From Stutzerimonas kunmingensis (GTDB taxonomy: Bacteria > Pseudomonadota > Gammaproteobacteria > Pseudomonadales > Pseudomonadaceae): a stretch of 64,000 nucleotides of DNA. Below the pieces are notes generated by a model. The model did no database searches. It saw only the letters and a list, made by a program, of their open reading frames with translations, and was not told where the DNA came from. This document shows, in pieces, positions 13,632 to 22,364 of this stretch. The translations under genes and the position numbers were made by a program. The stretch spans positions 1,550,001 to 1,614,000 of the forward strand of contig NZ_CP090366.1 of assembly GCF_021432085.1 (NCBI RefSeq), in the 5' to 3' direction. Position 1 is the stretch's first letter. The number at the start of each line of letters is the position of its first letter.

Positions 13632-15417
13632 CCGCGTAACCGCATTCGCCCAGGCGGTGCTGGCCGGTGAGCTGGTCGCAGGCCCTGACGTGCGTAACGC
13701 CTGCAAGCGCCACCTGCGCGACCGCGATACCGCCGAACTGCGCGGGCTGGTCTGGGATCAGGCCGCGGCTGACAAGGCGCTCGGCTTCTTCGAGGAAGTG
13801 CTCTGCCTGAACGGCGGCGAGTACGAGGGCGAGCCCTTCGTGCTGGCGCCCTGGCAGGCCTTCGTGGTCGGCAGCCTGTTCGGCTGGTACACCGTCGACG
13901 GCTACCGCCGCTTCCGGATGGCCTACATCGAGACGGGCAAGGGCTCCGGCAAGTCGCCGCTGGTGGGTGGCATCGGCCTTTACGGCCTGGTTGCCGACGA
14001 TGAGCAGCGCGCCGAGATCTACGCAGCCGCCACCAAGCGCGACCAGGCGATGATCCTGTTCCGCGATGCGGTGAGCATGGTCAACATGTCGCCCGCGCTG
14101 GTGCGCAGGCTGGTGCAATCGGGCCGGGACGAGAAGGTCTGGAACCTGTTCTACCCGAGCACCAATAGCTTCTTCCGGCCGATCAGCTCGGACGATGGTC
14201 AGTCCGGCCCGCGTCCGCACATCGGCCTGCTGGACGAGCTGCACGAGCACAAGAGCGCCACCGCCGTAAACATGATGCGCGCCGGCACGAAGAACCGCCG
14301 CCGCGCCATGATCGTCATGATCACCAACAGCGGCAGCGACAAGAACAGCGTCTGCGGTCAGTACCACGAGCTGGGCAAGCGCATCTGCGCCGGCATCGAG
14401 GACAACGACAGCCTGTTCGCCTTCATCTGCTCCCTGGACGAAGGCGACGACCCGTTCACCGATGAGAGCTGCTGGGCGAAGGTCAACCCCTCGCTGGACT
14501 TCGTAGCTGATCCGGAGCGGCAAACCGAGGGCATTCCCGGCCGCAAGTACCTGCGCGAACAAGTCGCCGAAGCGCGAGGCCTTCCGGCGAAAGAGGCGGT
14601 CGTGCGCCGTCTGAACTTCTGCCAGTGGACCCAGGCGGACAACCCCTGGATCGGCTGGGACGTTTGGAGCGCCGCTGAAGAGCGCGTGCCCATGCGCCTG
14701 CTGCGCAACCGCCCTGCGGTGGCGGGGCTCGACCTGTCGAGTACCACCGACCTCACGGCGTTCGCGTTGCTGTTCTACCCGACCGAAGCCGACCCGCACT
14801 GGCGGCTGCTGCCGTACTTCTGGATTCCGGACCATCAGCTCGAGGAGCGGGAGCGCCGCGACAAGGTGCCCTACAGCGTCTGGATCAAGGACGGCCATCT
14901 CGAAACCACGCCGGGCAAGGCCATCAGCAAACTGCATGTGCTGCGCCGGCTGCAGACGATCTGCGACTACTTCGAGGTGCACCAGATCGCTTACGACCGC
15001 TGGCGCATCGAAGACCTGCGCGAGCTGATGAACGAGCACGGCATCACGCTCCCCGAGCTGACCCCGTTCGGCCAAGGCTTCAAGGATATGGGGCCGGCGG
15101 TGGATGAGTTCGAGCGGCGCCTGCTGGGTACCGTTGCGGAACCTGACGTGCTCGACCTGGACCCCGGCGACTACCAACTGGTACCGCGCGAGGCGGGGGA
15201 AGTCGAAACGCTGCGGCACGACGGCAATCCGGTGCTGACCTGGAACGCAGGTAATGCCATCACCGTGTCTGACCCAGCCGGCAACCGCAAAGTGGACAAG
15301 CAAAAGGCGATCGGCCGTATCGATGGCATCGTCGCCGCGATCATGGCGACCGGCATCAGCGGCGCCGGCAGCGTGAGCAGCGGCACCTCAATCTACGAAG
15401 AAGGCACGGGCATATGA
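13594..15417 (+). CDS. terL: Terminase large subunit
   Basis: 607 residues from ATG 13594 (a GTG at 13579 is possible). Walker A ETGKGSGKSPL near residue 115, Walker B HIGLLDELHEHK near 210, motif C region IVMITNSGSDKN, and nuclease motif VAGLDLSSTTDLTAF near 375 with later acidic residues. This is an HK97/P27-partnered (YmfN-type) large terminase: an ATPase motor with a C-terminal RNase H-like nuclease. Full length for the family. Confidence 0.96.
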   Translation: MNNETLPPSTSVDRVTAFAQAVLAGELVAGPDVRNACKRHLRDRDTAELRGLVWDQAAADKALGFFEEVLCLNGGEYEGEPFVLAPWQAFVVGSLFGWYTVDGYRRFRMAYIETGKGSGKSPLVGGIGLYGLVADDEQRAEIYAAATKRDQAMILFRDAVSMVNMSPALVRRLVQSGRDEKVWNLFYPSTNSFFRPISSDDGQSGPRPHIGLLDELHEHKSATAVNMMRAGTKNRRRAMIVMITNSGSDKNSVCGQYHELGKRICAGIEDNDSLFAFICSLDEGDDPFTDESCWAKVNPSLDFVADPERQTEGIPGRKYLREQVAEARGLPAKEAVVRRLNFCQWTQADNPWIGWDVWSAAEERVPMRLLRNRPAVAGLDLSSTTDLTAFALLFYPTEADPHWRLLPYFWIPDHQLEERERRDKVPYSVWIKDGHLETTPGKAISKLHVLRRLQTICDYFEVHQIAYDRWRIEDLRELMNEHGITLPELTPFGQGFKDMGPAVDEFERRLLGTVAEPDVLDLDPGDYQLVPREAGEVETLRHDGNPVLTWNAGNAITVSDPAGNRKVDKQKAIGRIDGIVAAIMATGISGAGSVSSGTSIYEEGTGI

Positions 15418-15587
15418 AATTGATGGTGCTTTCCTGGCTGGCCGGGTTGGCTGGGTTCGGCCTACTGGTGGCGGGTGTCGCCCTGCTCAGCATTCCCGCC
15501 GCGCTGATGGTGGCCGGTGGTGGGCTGCTCGGCTGGTCCTATCTGGCCGACCGCGCTGCTGCCAAACTCAACGCAAAAGGGGGCTGA
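15414..15587 (+). CDS. Small two-segment membrane protein
   Basis: 57 residues, MKLMVLSWLAGLAGFGLLVA, then GVALLSIPAALMVAGGGLLGW and a basic tail DRAAAKLNAKGG. Two hydrophobic helices. ATG overlaps the terminase stop (ATGA) and the stop is one base from the portal ATG, so translation is coupled. Small membrane proteins between terL and portal are common in siphophages; role unknown. Confidence 0.75.
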   Translation: MKLMVLSWLAGLAGFGLLVAGVALLSIPAALMVAGGGLLGWSYLADRAAAKLNAKGG

Positions 15588-15588
15588 C

Positions 15589-16860
15589 ATGTTCTTTTCC
15601 AGCCTTCTCGGCGACACGCGTGGCAGCGTCACCGAAAGCAACGACTGGTGGCGCGGGCTGATCGGCCGCGGCAAGAACAGCAGCGGGATGGTCGTCACGC
15701 CGGAAACGGCGCTGGGCATCCCGGTGCTGCAGAACTGCGTCACCCTGCTGGCCGAATCCATCGGCCAGTTGCCCCTCGAGCTGTATCGCCGGCAAGGGCA
15801 GGGCCAACGCGAAGCCGCCATCAACCATCCGCTGTACGACGTGCTGCGCTACCAGCCCAACGGCTTTCAAACGCCGTACGAACTGCGCGAGTGCACCCAG
15901 CTCTCCGCCGGCCTGCGCGGCAACGGCTTCCAGCTGATCGAACGGCGCGACGACGGCAACGTGGCTGCGCTCTGGCCGCTGGATACCAGTAAGGTGATCA
16001 CCTACAAGGGCGGCGACATGCTGCCCTACTACCAGGTGGGCAACCATCCGGAGCGGCTGCCGATGCGCATGGTTCACCATGTGCGCTGGCACACGGTCAA
16101 CCACTACACCGGGCTGTCGCCCATCGAGCTGCACGCCGAAGCGGTGGGGCTGGCGCAGGCGGTACGCCAGTACACTGGCAAGAGCTTCGCCAATGGTGCG
16201 GCGGTTTCAGGTGTCATCGAGCGGCCCCGCGAGGCGCCGCCGATCAAGGATCAGGCGAGCATCGATCGCATTCTGGATCAGTGGGGTGACAAGTACGGCG
16301 GCATGGACAACGCCAAGAAGGTCGCGCTGCTGCAGGAAGGCATGGCCTTCAAGCCGATCAGCATGAGCCATGTTGATGCCGACATCGTCAACATCCTCAA
16401 GCTCAGCGGCACCGACGTAGCGCGGATCTACAAGATCCCGCTGCCAATGGTCAACGACCTGGAGAAGTCGAACTACAACACGCTGGAGCAGCTACTGATC
16501 CAGTTCGTGGTTTTCGCCTTGCTGCCGTGGGTCAAGCGTCACGAGCAATCGATGATGCGTGACTTCCTGCTGCCCAAGGATCGGCGCGACCACTTCATCG
16601 AGTTCAACCTGTCCGGCCTGCTGCGCGGCGACCAGAAGAGCCGCTACGAGTCGTACGCCATTGGCCGTCAATGGGGCTGGCTGAGCGTCAACGACATTCG
16701 GCGGCTGGAGAACATGCCACCGGTTGCCGGTGGCGATGTGTACCTGCAGCCGCTGAACATGGTCGATGCCGGCAAGGGCATGCCCGACCTGAACAACCCC
16801 AACGTCCGCGCGCAGCTCGAACTGCAGCACGCTGAAATCGAGAGGATCCTGGCGCAATGA
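15589..16860 (+). CDS. Portal protein, HK97 family
   Basis: 423 residues. Hallmarks: TPETALGIPVLQNCVTLLAES, LPLELYRR, HPLYDVLRYQPN, the AVRQYTGKSFANGA segment, LSGTDVARIYKIP and YNTLEQLLIQFVVFALLPWV. Forms the dodecameric ring through which DNA enters and leaves the capsid. The start at 15589 fits the gap of one base after the small membrane gene. Overlaps the protease by 4 bases. Confidence 0.95.
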   Translation: MFFSSLLGDTRGSVTESNDWWRGLIGRGKNSSGMVVTPETALGIPVLQNCVTLLAESIGQLPLELYRRQGQGQREAAINHPLYDVLRYQPNGFQTPYELRECTQLSAGLRGNGFQLIERRDDGNVAALWPLDTSKVITYKGGDMLPYYQVGNHPERLPMRMVHHVRWHTVNHYTGLSPIELHAEAVGLAQAVRQYTGKSFANGAAVSGVIERPREAPPIKDQASIDRILDQWGDKYGGMDNAKKVALLQEGMAFKPISMSHVDADIVNILKLSGTDVARIYKIPLPMVNDLEKSNYNTLEQLLIQFVVFALLPWVKRHEQSMMRDFLLPKDRRDHFIEFNLSGLLRGDQKSRYESYAIGRQWGWLSVNDIRRLENMPPVAGGDVYLQPLNMVDAGKGMPDLNNPNVRAQLELQHAEIERILAQ

Positions 16861-17804
16861 AAGCCTATCTCAGAGCAGCCAGCCTGCTCTTCAACCAGCC
16901 GCTGCTGATTACCCCGGACATGCTCGAACTGGGCGTGCGCTGGGCCAACCAGGCGATGAGCCTGAACATCGTCAACGTTGGTGCCAGTGACGGCGCCCGA
17001 ATGATCGAGGACGAAGGGCACAACGACCGCATCGCGCTGGCCGAGGAAAGCCGGCGTCAAACCATCGCGCGCACCGGCATTCAGGTCATCGACGTGCACG
17101 GTGTGCTGGTCAGCCGCGGGGCGCACCTGCAGCCCTGCGAAACCATGACCAGCTACGAAGGGCTTCGCCAGCAGCTTCGCGCCGCGGTCGCTGATCCGAT
17201 GGTCGAGCACATCGTGCTGGACATCGACAGCCCGGGTGGCGCCGCTACCGGAGCCTTCGAGCTGGCTGCGGACATTCGCGCCATGGCCCAGCAAAAGCCG
17301 ATCACCGGGGTGATCAACTTCAGCGGCTACAGCGGTGGCTACATCATCGCGGCGGCCTGCAGCGAGATCGTCGTCAGCCAGACCAGCGGGGTCGGCTCGA
17401 TTGGCGTCATCGCCAGCCACTACGACCGCAGCCAGATGAACGAAAAGCTCGGCGTGAAGGTGACCACCGTTTACGCCGGCTCGCACAAGAACGACCTGAC
17501 GCCGCATGAGCCGATCAGCGACCAGTCGCTGAAGGTACTGAACGACCTGGTGCAGGAGAGCTATCAGCTGTTCGTCAACGCCGTGGCCGATTACCGGGGG
17601 CTGTCCGTGCAGCAGGTCATCGACACCCAGGCAGGTCTCTACCGTGGCAAGGCTGGCATCGCCGCGGGGCTAGCCGATCGGCTGCAAAGCCCGCAGCAGG
17701 CCGTGGATGAGATATCCCAGGCCATCGCCCAGGCGCGAGCCCAGCGCAGCCCGACGCGGATCGGCATGCGCGCCGCCGCAGCCGACTTGCAAACCCGATT
17801 CTGA
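16857..17804 (+). CDS. Head maturation protease, S49 (SppA-like) peptidase
   Basis: 315 residues. S49 motifs: VEHIVLDIDSPGG near residue 125, the catalytic Ser region FSGYSGGYIIAAACSEIVVS near 162 and VGSIGVIASHYDRS; the Lys of the dyad is probably in YAGSHKNDLTP. Cleaves scaffold/capsid precursors during prohead maturation. In HK97 itself the protease belongs to another family; S49 versions are common in related phages. Coupled to the portal by ATGA. Confidence 0.9.
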   Translation: MKAYLRAASLLFNQPLLITPDMLELGVRWANQAMSLNIVNVGASDGARMIEDEGHNDRIALAEESRRQTIARTGIQVIDVHGVLVSRGAHLQPCETMTSYEGLRQQLRAAVADPMVEHIVLDIDSPGGAATGAFELAADIRAMAQQKPITGVINFSGYSGGYIIAAACSEIVVSQTSGVGSIGVIASHYDRSQMNEKLGVKVTTVYAGSHKNDLTPHEPISDQSLKVLNDLVQESYQLFVNAVADYRGLSVQQVIDTQAGLYRGKAGIAAGLADRLQSPQQAVDEISQAIAQARAQRSPTRIGMRAAAADLQTRF

Positions 17805-17827
17805 CCGCGTTCGCGGCAGCTAACCCG

Positions 17828-17850
17828 AGCCCGCCCAGTGCGGGCTTTTT
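17828..17850 (+). terminator. Hairpin with T-run before the capsid gene
   Basis: AGCCCGC (17828-17834) pairs with GCGGGCT (17840-17846), then TTTTT. Followed at once by CCAGGAG, the capsid ribosome binding site. Similar elements occur at other module borders of this phage. Confidence 0.6.
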
Positions 17851-17869
17851 CATGCCCAGGAGACACCCG

Positions 17870-19186
17870 ATGTCCAAAGTACTTCAACTGCGAAGCGAAC
17901 GCGCCCAGCTCAACACCGAGCTGCAAGCGTTGGCCAAACTTGAGGCTGACGGTACCAGCCTCAATGCGGAGCAGCTGGCCAAGTTCGGCGAGCTCGAAGC
18001 ACAGATCAACACCCTGTCCGACAAGATCAGCCGTGCCGAAAGCGCGGAGCGTGCTGCCGCCTCGTCCGCCGTACCGGTGAACGAAGGCGCCCAGGGCATT
18101 ACCAGCCCGCCGGGCAGCCGTGTGGAAGGCCCGTACAACCAGCCGACCAAGCCCGATGTGGCAATGGCTCAGATGGTGCGTTTGCTCGTGCAAGCGCAGG
18201 GCAATCAGCAGCAGGCCGCCGAGCTGGCCAAGGTGAACGGTTTCGGCGCCGACGTGCATATGGCGCTGTCCACCGTGACCGCTGGTGCCGGCGGTGTGCT
18301 GGTGCCGGAAAATTTCAGCTCCGGCGTCATCGAGTCGCTGCGTCCGAAGTCGGTGGTTCGTCGCATGGGGGCGGTCAGCCTGCCGCTGAACAACGGCAAC
18401 ATGACCCTGCCGCGTATCAGCGGCAATACCTCGGTCAGCTACATCGGTACCGAGCAGGATATCCCGCTCACCGAAATGACCTTCGCCGATCTCAAGCTGT
18501 CGGCCAAGAAGGCGGCGGCCATCGTGCCGATCTCCAACGACCTGCTGGCCTTCTCCGGCGTCAACCCGCGCGTCGATGCGCTGGTCAGCAGTGACCTGGC
18601 CACCAGCATGGGCCTCTCCGAGGACCTGCACTTCATCCGTGGCTCGGGCGTCGACCCGCTACCCAAGGGCCTGCGCAACTGGGCGCCGGCTGGGCACATC
18701 ATCGCTGCGCCGGCCGGCGTCACCCTGACTGACGTCGATACCTTCCTCGGCGGCCTGATGCTGCGCCTGGAGGTGGCTAACGTCGACCTGGCTGCCTGTG
18801 GCTGGCTGATGCACCCGCGCACCGTTCGCTGGCTGCAGAGCCTGCGAGATGGCAACGGCAACAAGGCCTATCCGGAGATCGATGCCGGCCTGCTCAAGGG
18901 CTACAAGTGGGCTCTCACTACCCAGATCCCGACCAACCTGGGCGCGGGCGGCAACGAGTCCGAGATCTACTTCGTCAACTTCGCCGACTGCTACATCGGC
19001 GAGGTCGAGCAGCTGGCCATCGCCATCAGCACCGAGGCCTCCTACAAGGACGGCGAAGGCAACGTGGTCAGCGCCTTCCAGCGCGACCAGACATTGATCC
19101 GCGTGATCAGCAAGCACGACTTCGGCCCGCGCCATATCGAGTCGATCGCCATCGGTACCGGCGTCACCTGGGGTGCCGGCATGTAA
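17870..19186 (+). CDS. Major capsid protein, HK97 fold
   Basis: 438 residues. The first 100 or so residues are a coiled-coil delta domain (LRSERAQLNTELQALAKLEA, LAKFGELEAQINTLSDKISR) acting as scaffold, followed by GAGGVLVPENFSSGVIESLR, where cleavage would expose the mature N-terminus, and the fold markers ISGNTSVSYIGTEQDIP, KKAAAIVPISNDLL and FIRGSG. ATG 17870 has CAGGAG upstream. Whether subunits are crosslinked as in HK97 cannot be told. Confidence 0.95.
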   Translation: MSKVLQLRSERAQLNTELQALAKLEADGTSLNAEQLAKFGELEAQINTLSDKISRAESAERAAASSAVPVNEGAQGITSPPGSRVEGPYNQPTKPDVAMAQMVRLLVQAQGNQQQAAELAKVNGFGADVHMALSTVTAGAGGVLVPENFSSGVIESLRPKSVVRRMGAVSLPLNNGNMTLPRISGNTSVSYIGTEQDIPLTEMTFADLKLSAKKAAAIVPISNDLLAFSGVNPRVDALVSSDLATSMGLSEDLHFIRGSGVDPLPKGLRNWAPAGHIIAAPAGVTLTDVDTFLGGLMLRLEVANVDLAACGWLMHPRTVRWLQSLRDGNGNKAYPEIDAGLLKGYKWALTTQIPTNLGAGGNESEIYFVNFADCYIGEVEQLAIAISTEASYKDGEGNVVSAFQRDQTLIRVISKHDFGPRHIESIAIGTGVTWGAGM

Positions 19187-19239
19187 CTGACTGCCCCGCC
19201 CGCCGGCGGGGCGTCCCTTGAACCAAGCGAGACTCCAAC

Positions 19240-19500
19240 ATGAGCAAGCCGACCATCATCAAGTTCAAGAAACCCTGGCAGGGCTACGGCCCGAACGAAG
19301 TAGCCGGGTTCGCCAAGGAAAAGGCCGATCAGCTGATCGAAGCGGGCGTGGCGGAAGCCTACGCCAAGGGTAAGGGCGCCACGGCCCCGCAGCCTGCCGC
19401 ACCCAAGGGCGGCGCCGCCGGAGCTACAAACACTGGTGACAACACCGCCGAGAACAAAACCGGCGATAACGACACCGTCGACGAAGACAAGAAGCCCTAA
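19240..19500 (+). CDS. Small head-associated protein
   Basis: 86 residues: a short folded part MSKPTIIKFKKPWQGYGPNE, VAGFAKEKADQLIEAGVAEA, then a disordered Ala/Gly/Asn/Asp tail (NTGDNTAENKTGDNDTVDED). Small proteins of this form lie directly after capsid genes in many phages, where some decorate the head. Function not established. Confidence 0.7.
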   Translation: MSKPTIIKFKKPWQGYGPNEVAGFAKEKADQLIEAGVAEAYAKGKGATAPQPAAPKGGAAGATNTGDNTAENKTGDNDTVDEDKKP

Positions 19501-19503
19501 GCC

Positions 19504-20055
19504 ATGGCCAAGCGAATCGCCTACACCGGTCCGCCGGTTCTGACGCTCGAAGAAGTGGCCCGGCAATGCCGGGTCGAAGTCGACGACCTGCAGCCGGAGC
19601 TGATCGAGATGATCATCATCCCCGGCGTAACGGCCCAGTGCGAGGCGCGGACCGGCGCGGCGATTCGTGAAGCCACCTATGAAGAGGAGTGGCCGCCGGC
19701 CTACGGCTCCGGCCACGCCCTCGACGTGGGGCAGGTCAAGGAAGTGCAGTCGGTGAGCGTGCGCGAAAGCGACGGCTCACTGACCGCCCTGCAGGTGCCG
19801 CATGTGCTACAGCACAGCGCCCGCGAAAGCTTCCTCATCTTTCCTGCCGGGCGTCCTCCGGGGCGCTTGGTGATCCGCTACAGCGCCGGGGTCGATCTGG
19901 ATGCTTACCCGGGCGTGAAAAGCTGGATGCTGATGCACGCGGCGACGGCCTTTGAGAATCGGGAAACCCTGATTGTCGGGACCATTGTCGCTGAGCTTCC
20001 CTCGGGTTACATGGATGCCCTGTTGGCTGAAATAACCCTACCGCCGAGGTTCTGA
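19504..20055 (+). CDS. Head-tail connector, gp6-like
   Basis: 183 residues. The all-helical opening LTLEEVARQCRVEVDDLQPELIE with EMIIIPGVTAQCEARTG is typical of HK97 gp6 / phiE125 gp8-like connectors that form a ring under the portal. Located in the usual place after the capsid. Starts 4 bases after the previous stop. Confidence 0.88.
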   Translation: MAKRIAYTGPPVLTLEEVARQCRVEVDDLQPELIEMIIIPGVTAQCEARTGAAIREATYEEEWPPAYGSGHALDVGQVKEVQSVSVRESDGSLTALQVPHVLQHSARESFLIFPAGRPPGRLVIRYSAGVDLDAYPGVKSWMLMHAATAFENRETLIVGTIVAELPSGYMDALLAEITLPPRF

Positions 20056-20056
20056 T

Positions 20057-20374
20057 ATGCGAGCCGGAACCCTACGCAACAAGGTCATGATATTGCGGCC
20101 CGTGATGGTCCCAGGCACGACCGGAAGCCCGATAACGGAATGGGATGAGTTCTGCCGCCCCTGGGCCGAGGTCAAGGGCGTATCCGGCCGCGCGTTTCTG
20201 GCCGCCAGCGCCGAACAGTCGGAAGTCACCTTCGAGATTCGCATGCGCTACCGCGCAGACATTACCGCCGGGATGCGCGTGACGCATCACGGCATCACCC
20301 TGGAAATCGTCGCGCCGCTGCCGGATGAACGCCGCCAGTGGCTGCGCCTGATGTGCAAGACGGTGAGACCATGA
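20057..20374 (+). CDS. Head closure protein (SPP1 gp16-like)
   Basis: 105 residues: MRAGTLRNKVMILRPVMVPG, ITEWDEFCRPWAEVKGVSGR, FEIRMRYRADITAGMRVTHH, a compact beta-barrel of the phage head-tail adaptor family. It closes the connector after packaging and docks the tail. One base separates it from the connector gene. Confidence 0.88.
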   Translation: MRAGTLRNKVMILRPVMVPGTTGSPITEWDEFCRPWAEVKGVSGRAFLAASAEQSEVTFEIRMRYRADITAGMRVTHHGITLEIVAPLPDERRQWLRLMCKTVRP

Positions 20375-20646
20375 TCAAGCAGAAGACCCCGGCGCAGATT
20401 GTCGTGATAAGCGATGGTGCGCGCGCCCGCGTCGAGCTGGATGGGCTGGATATCTCCCGGATGTGCAGCGCCGTTACTGTCACGCATAACGCCGGCAAGA
20501 TGCCGGCCGCGAGCCTGACGCTACACGCCATGGCTGTGCGGATTGAGTCGCGCGGCGTTGTGTGCGTCGACGGCTCCGACCTTCCCGAATCGCTAGAGCT
20601 TGCTTTGCTTGAGCACCTGCAGAGCAAGCACGGCGGCCGTTGCTGA
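20371..20646 (+). CDS. Hypothetical protein in the head-tail connector block
   Basis: 91 residues from ATG 20371, which overlaps the previous stop (ATGA). Beta-rich core QIVVISDGARARVELDGLDI, CSAVTVTHNAGKMPAASLTL and a C-terminal helix LELALLEHLQSKH. No family recognised. Its immersion in the connector operon suggests a structural or assembly role. Confidence 0.62.
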   Translation: MIKQKTPAQIVVISDGARARVELDGLDISRMCSAVTVTHNAGKMPAASLTLHAMAVRIESRGVVCVDGSDLPESLELALLEHLQSKHGGRC

Positions 20647-21062
20647 TGGACGTATCGCTAGACGTGATCGGCCTCGATGCCCTGGGCGATGACTTCCTGC
20701 AGCTGAGCCAGGCCCTGCAGCGCAAGGTTGCGCGCGAGGCCGTGCTGGCCGGTGCGCGGGTGGCGCGCGACAAGGTGCGCGAGTCCGCCCCGGTGCGAAC
20801 CGGCAGGCTCAAGCGCGGCACCGTGGCCACCGTGGCGCGGCGCAGCGATACCCCCGGCGAAGCCGTCGCGGGCGTAAAAATCAGCGCGCCGCGTAGCGAC
20901 AAGCTGGCCCCGTTCTACTGGCGGTTCATCGAGCTGGGCACCCGGCACATGATCGCCGCCCCGTTCATCCGCCCGACCTGGGACGCCAACCTGCCCGCCA
21001 TCGAGGGCGCCGCCATCAGCCGCCTGGCCGCTGGCATCGACAAGGCCATCACCGGCCTCTGA
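20646..21062 (+). CDS. HK97 gp10-like head-tail joining protein
   Basis: 138 residues from ATG 20646 (sharing one base with the previous stop). The motif SAPVRTGRLKRGTVATVARR, with FYWRFIELGTRHMIAAPFIRPTW, is the signature of the HK97-gp10 / tail-completion family. Works at the junction of head and tail during assembly. Confidence 0.9.
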   Translation: MDVSLDVIGLDALGDDFLQLSQALQRKVAREAVLAGARVARDKVRESAPVRTGRLKRGTVATVARRSDTPGEAVAGVKISAPRSDKLAPFYWRFIELGTRHMIAAPFIRPTWDANLPAIEGAAISRLAAGIDKAITGL

Positions 21063-21069
21063 GGCAACC

Positions 21070-21423
21070 ATGTTTCTTGAAGAATCCATTTATGCCCGCC
21101 TGGGGCCGCTGGTGGCTGGGCGGGTGTTTTCTGGCGTCGCTCCCGCGGGCACGGTGGCGCCGTACATCACGTACACCATTGTGGGCGGCTCCGAGGGTTT
21201 CACCTTCGGCGGGCCGGATGGCTCCGCGCGCGCCCAGGTGCAGGTCGACGTATGGGCCGCCGACCACCTGCAGGCCCTGCAACTGGCCAAGGCCACTTTC
21301 GACGAACTGACCCGCTACCCGGCGCCCGGCTTTGGCTGTGGCGGCGTCCAGCGCCTGCCCGATGAGCGCGAAAGCGACCTCTACGGCATCCGCTGGGAAT
21401 ACACCCTTCACCCCGAGGAGTAA
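21070..21423 (+). CDS. Tail completion protein, DUF3168
   Basis: 117 residues: LEESIYARLGPLVAGRVFSG, PAGTVAPYITYTIVGGS and ARAQVQVDVWAADHLQALQL, then DLYGIRWEYTLHPEE, all typical of DUF3168 (gpU-like tail terminator). Caps the tail tube at the head-proximal end. Six bases after the stop of the previous gene. Confidence 0.88.
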   Translation: MFLEESIYARLGPLVAGRVFSGVAPAGTVAPYITYTIVGGSEGFTFGGPDGSARAQVQVDVWAADHLQALQLAKATFDELTRYPAPGFGCGGVQRLPDERESDLYGIRWEYTLHPEE

Positions 21424-21429
21424 CCCCGC

Positions 21430-21891
21430 ATGACCGCGAAGAAATCGAAAAGCCAGTCGGCGCTCGGCCTTGAACTGGGCATGACTGATACCGCGCAGAC
21501 TGACCCCGCCGCCGCGGGTCTGGAATACGTCGAGCTGAATGTCGTTATCAAGGATATCGACCTGCAGGACGGCCAGACCGACGAGCACGAAACCACCACG
21601 TTCGCCAGTGATGCCAAGGAATACGAAGGCGGCCTGTCTGACTCGGCCAACGTCACTCTGGCCGGCAACTGGGCACAGACCGACCCCGCGCACAAGGCCG
21701 TGATGAAGGCCAAGGACGATGCCGCCCTGCGCGCCTTCCAGATCAAGCACAAGGATGGCTCCACCGGCAAGTTCCTGGGCTTCGTCAAGCAATACACCTA
21801 CAAGGCTTCGGCCGGTGGCGTGCTGGCCGCGACCTTCATGGTGCGCGTGAGTGGCAAGGTCATCTGGTCCGATCCCGTGGTGGGCCCGTAA
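21430..21891 (+). CDS. Major tail tube protein
   Basis: 153 residues: GLELGMTDTAQTDPAAAGLE, VELNVVIKDIDLQDGQTDE, FASDAKEYEGGLSDSANVTL, KDGSTGKFLGFVKQYTYKAS, VRVSGKVIW form the beta-sandwich seen in lambda gpV-type tube proteins. Polymerises into the tail tube around the tape measure protein. It shares one base with the following chaperone gene. Confidence 0.87.
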   Translation: MTAKKSKSQSALGLELGMTDTAQTDPAAAGLEYVELNVVIKDIDLQDGQTDEHETTTFASDAKEYEGGLSDSANVTLAGNWAQTDPAHKAVMKAKDDAALRAFQIKHKDGSTGKFLGFVKQYTYKASAGGVLAATFMVRVSGKVIWSDPVVGP

Positions 21892-22364
21892 TGGCGGCCC
21901 GCAAGGCGGCGCCCGCCGCCTCGCTGCGCGCCCAGGTGGTGGACCCGTTCCGCAACCTGAAAAGCGAAGTCGTAGACGTGCCCGAATGGGGCGCCAAGGT
22001 CGTGGTGCGCGGCCTGAAACTCGGCGAGTGGCGCGAATACAACCGCATGGCGGCCCTGCTGTCGCCGGCGCTGGTCGAGGGTGATACCCAGGCCGATGCC
22101 GAGCGCGAGCGCGAGCCTTGGGAAGCCTTCGGCATCGACGCGCTCTATGCGTTCGTGGTGGTGGCCAGCCTGCACGACGAGAACCGCGCGCCGGTGTTCA
22201 GTGCCGAGCCGGTCCAGCGTGCCCAGGATGTGGCCGAGGTGGCCGCGACCTTTTCCGCCGTGCATGACCGCCTCGCCGCCAAGGCCTTCGAGCTAAGCGG
22301 CATCGGCATGGCCGAGAAGGGCGAGGCGCCACCCGATCCGGTGGACGAAGCGGGAAACGGCTAA
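21891..22364 (+). CDS. Tail assembly chaperone, gpG-like (zero-frame product)
   Basis: 157 residues: beta N-terminal part LKSEVVDVPEWGAKVVVRGL, KLGEWREYNRMAALLSPALV, then FGIDALYAFVVVASLHDENR and a helical end. Lambda gpG/gpGT proteins coat the tape measure before tube polymerisation. The heptamer G GGA AAC at 22352-22358 lies two codons before the stop and directs a -1 shift into the next frame, giving a 272-residue gpGT-like fusion. Confidence 0.85.
   Translation: MAARKAAPAASLRAQVVDPFRNLKSEVVDVPEWGAKVVVRGLKLGEWREYNRMAALLSPALVEGDTQADAEREREPWEAFGIDALYAFVVVASLHDENRAPVFSAEPVQRAQDVAEVAATFSAVHDRLAAKAFELSGIGMAEKGEAPPDPVDEAGNG
22352..22358 (+). other. Programmed -1 ribosomal frameshift site
   Basis: G GGA AAC in the gpG reading phase (codons GCG GGA AAC GGC TAA) fits X XXY YYZ. 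Slippage by one base reads GGG AAA CGG CTA AAG and continues through the next open frame without a stop to 22708. Lambda uses G GGA AAG at the matching place. Confidence 0.85.

Noticed and set aside
13624..15303. 559-codon minus-strand frame opposite the terminase
   Set aside because: Compositional shadow of the large terminase.
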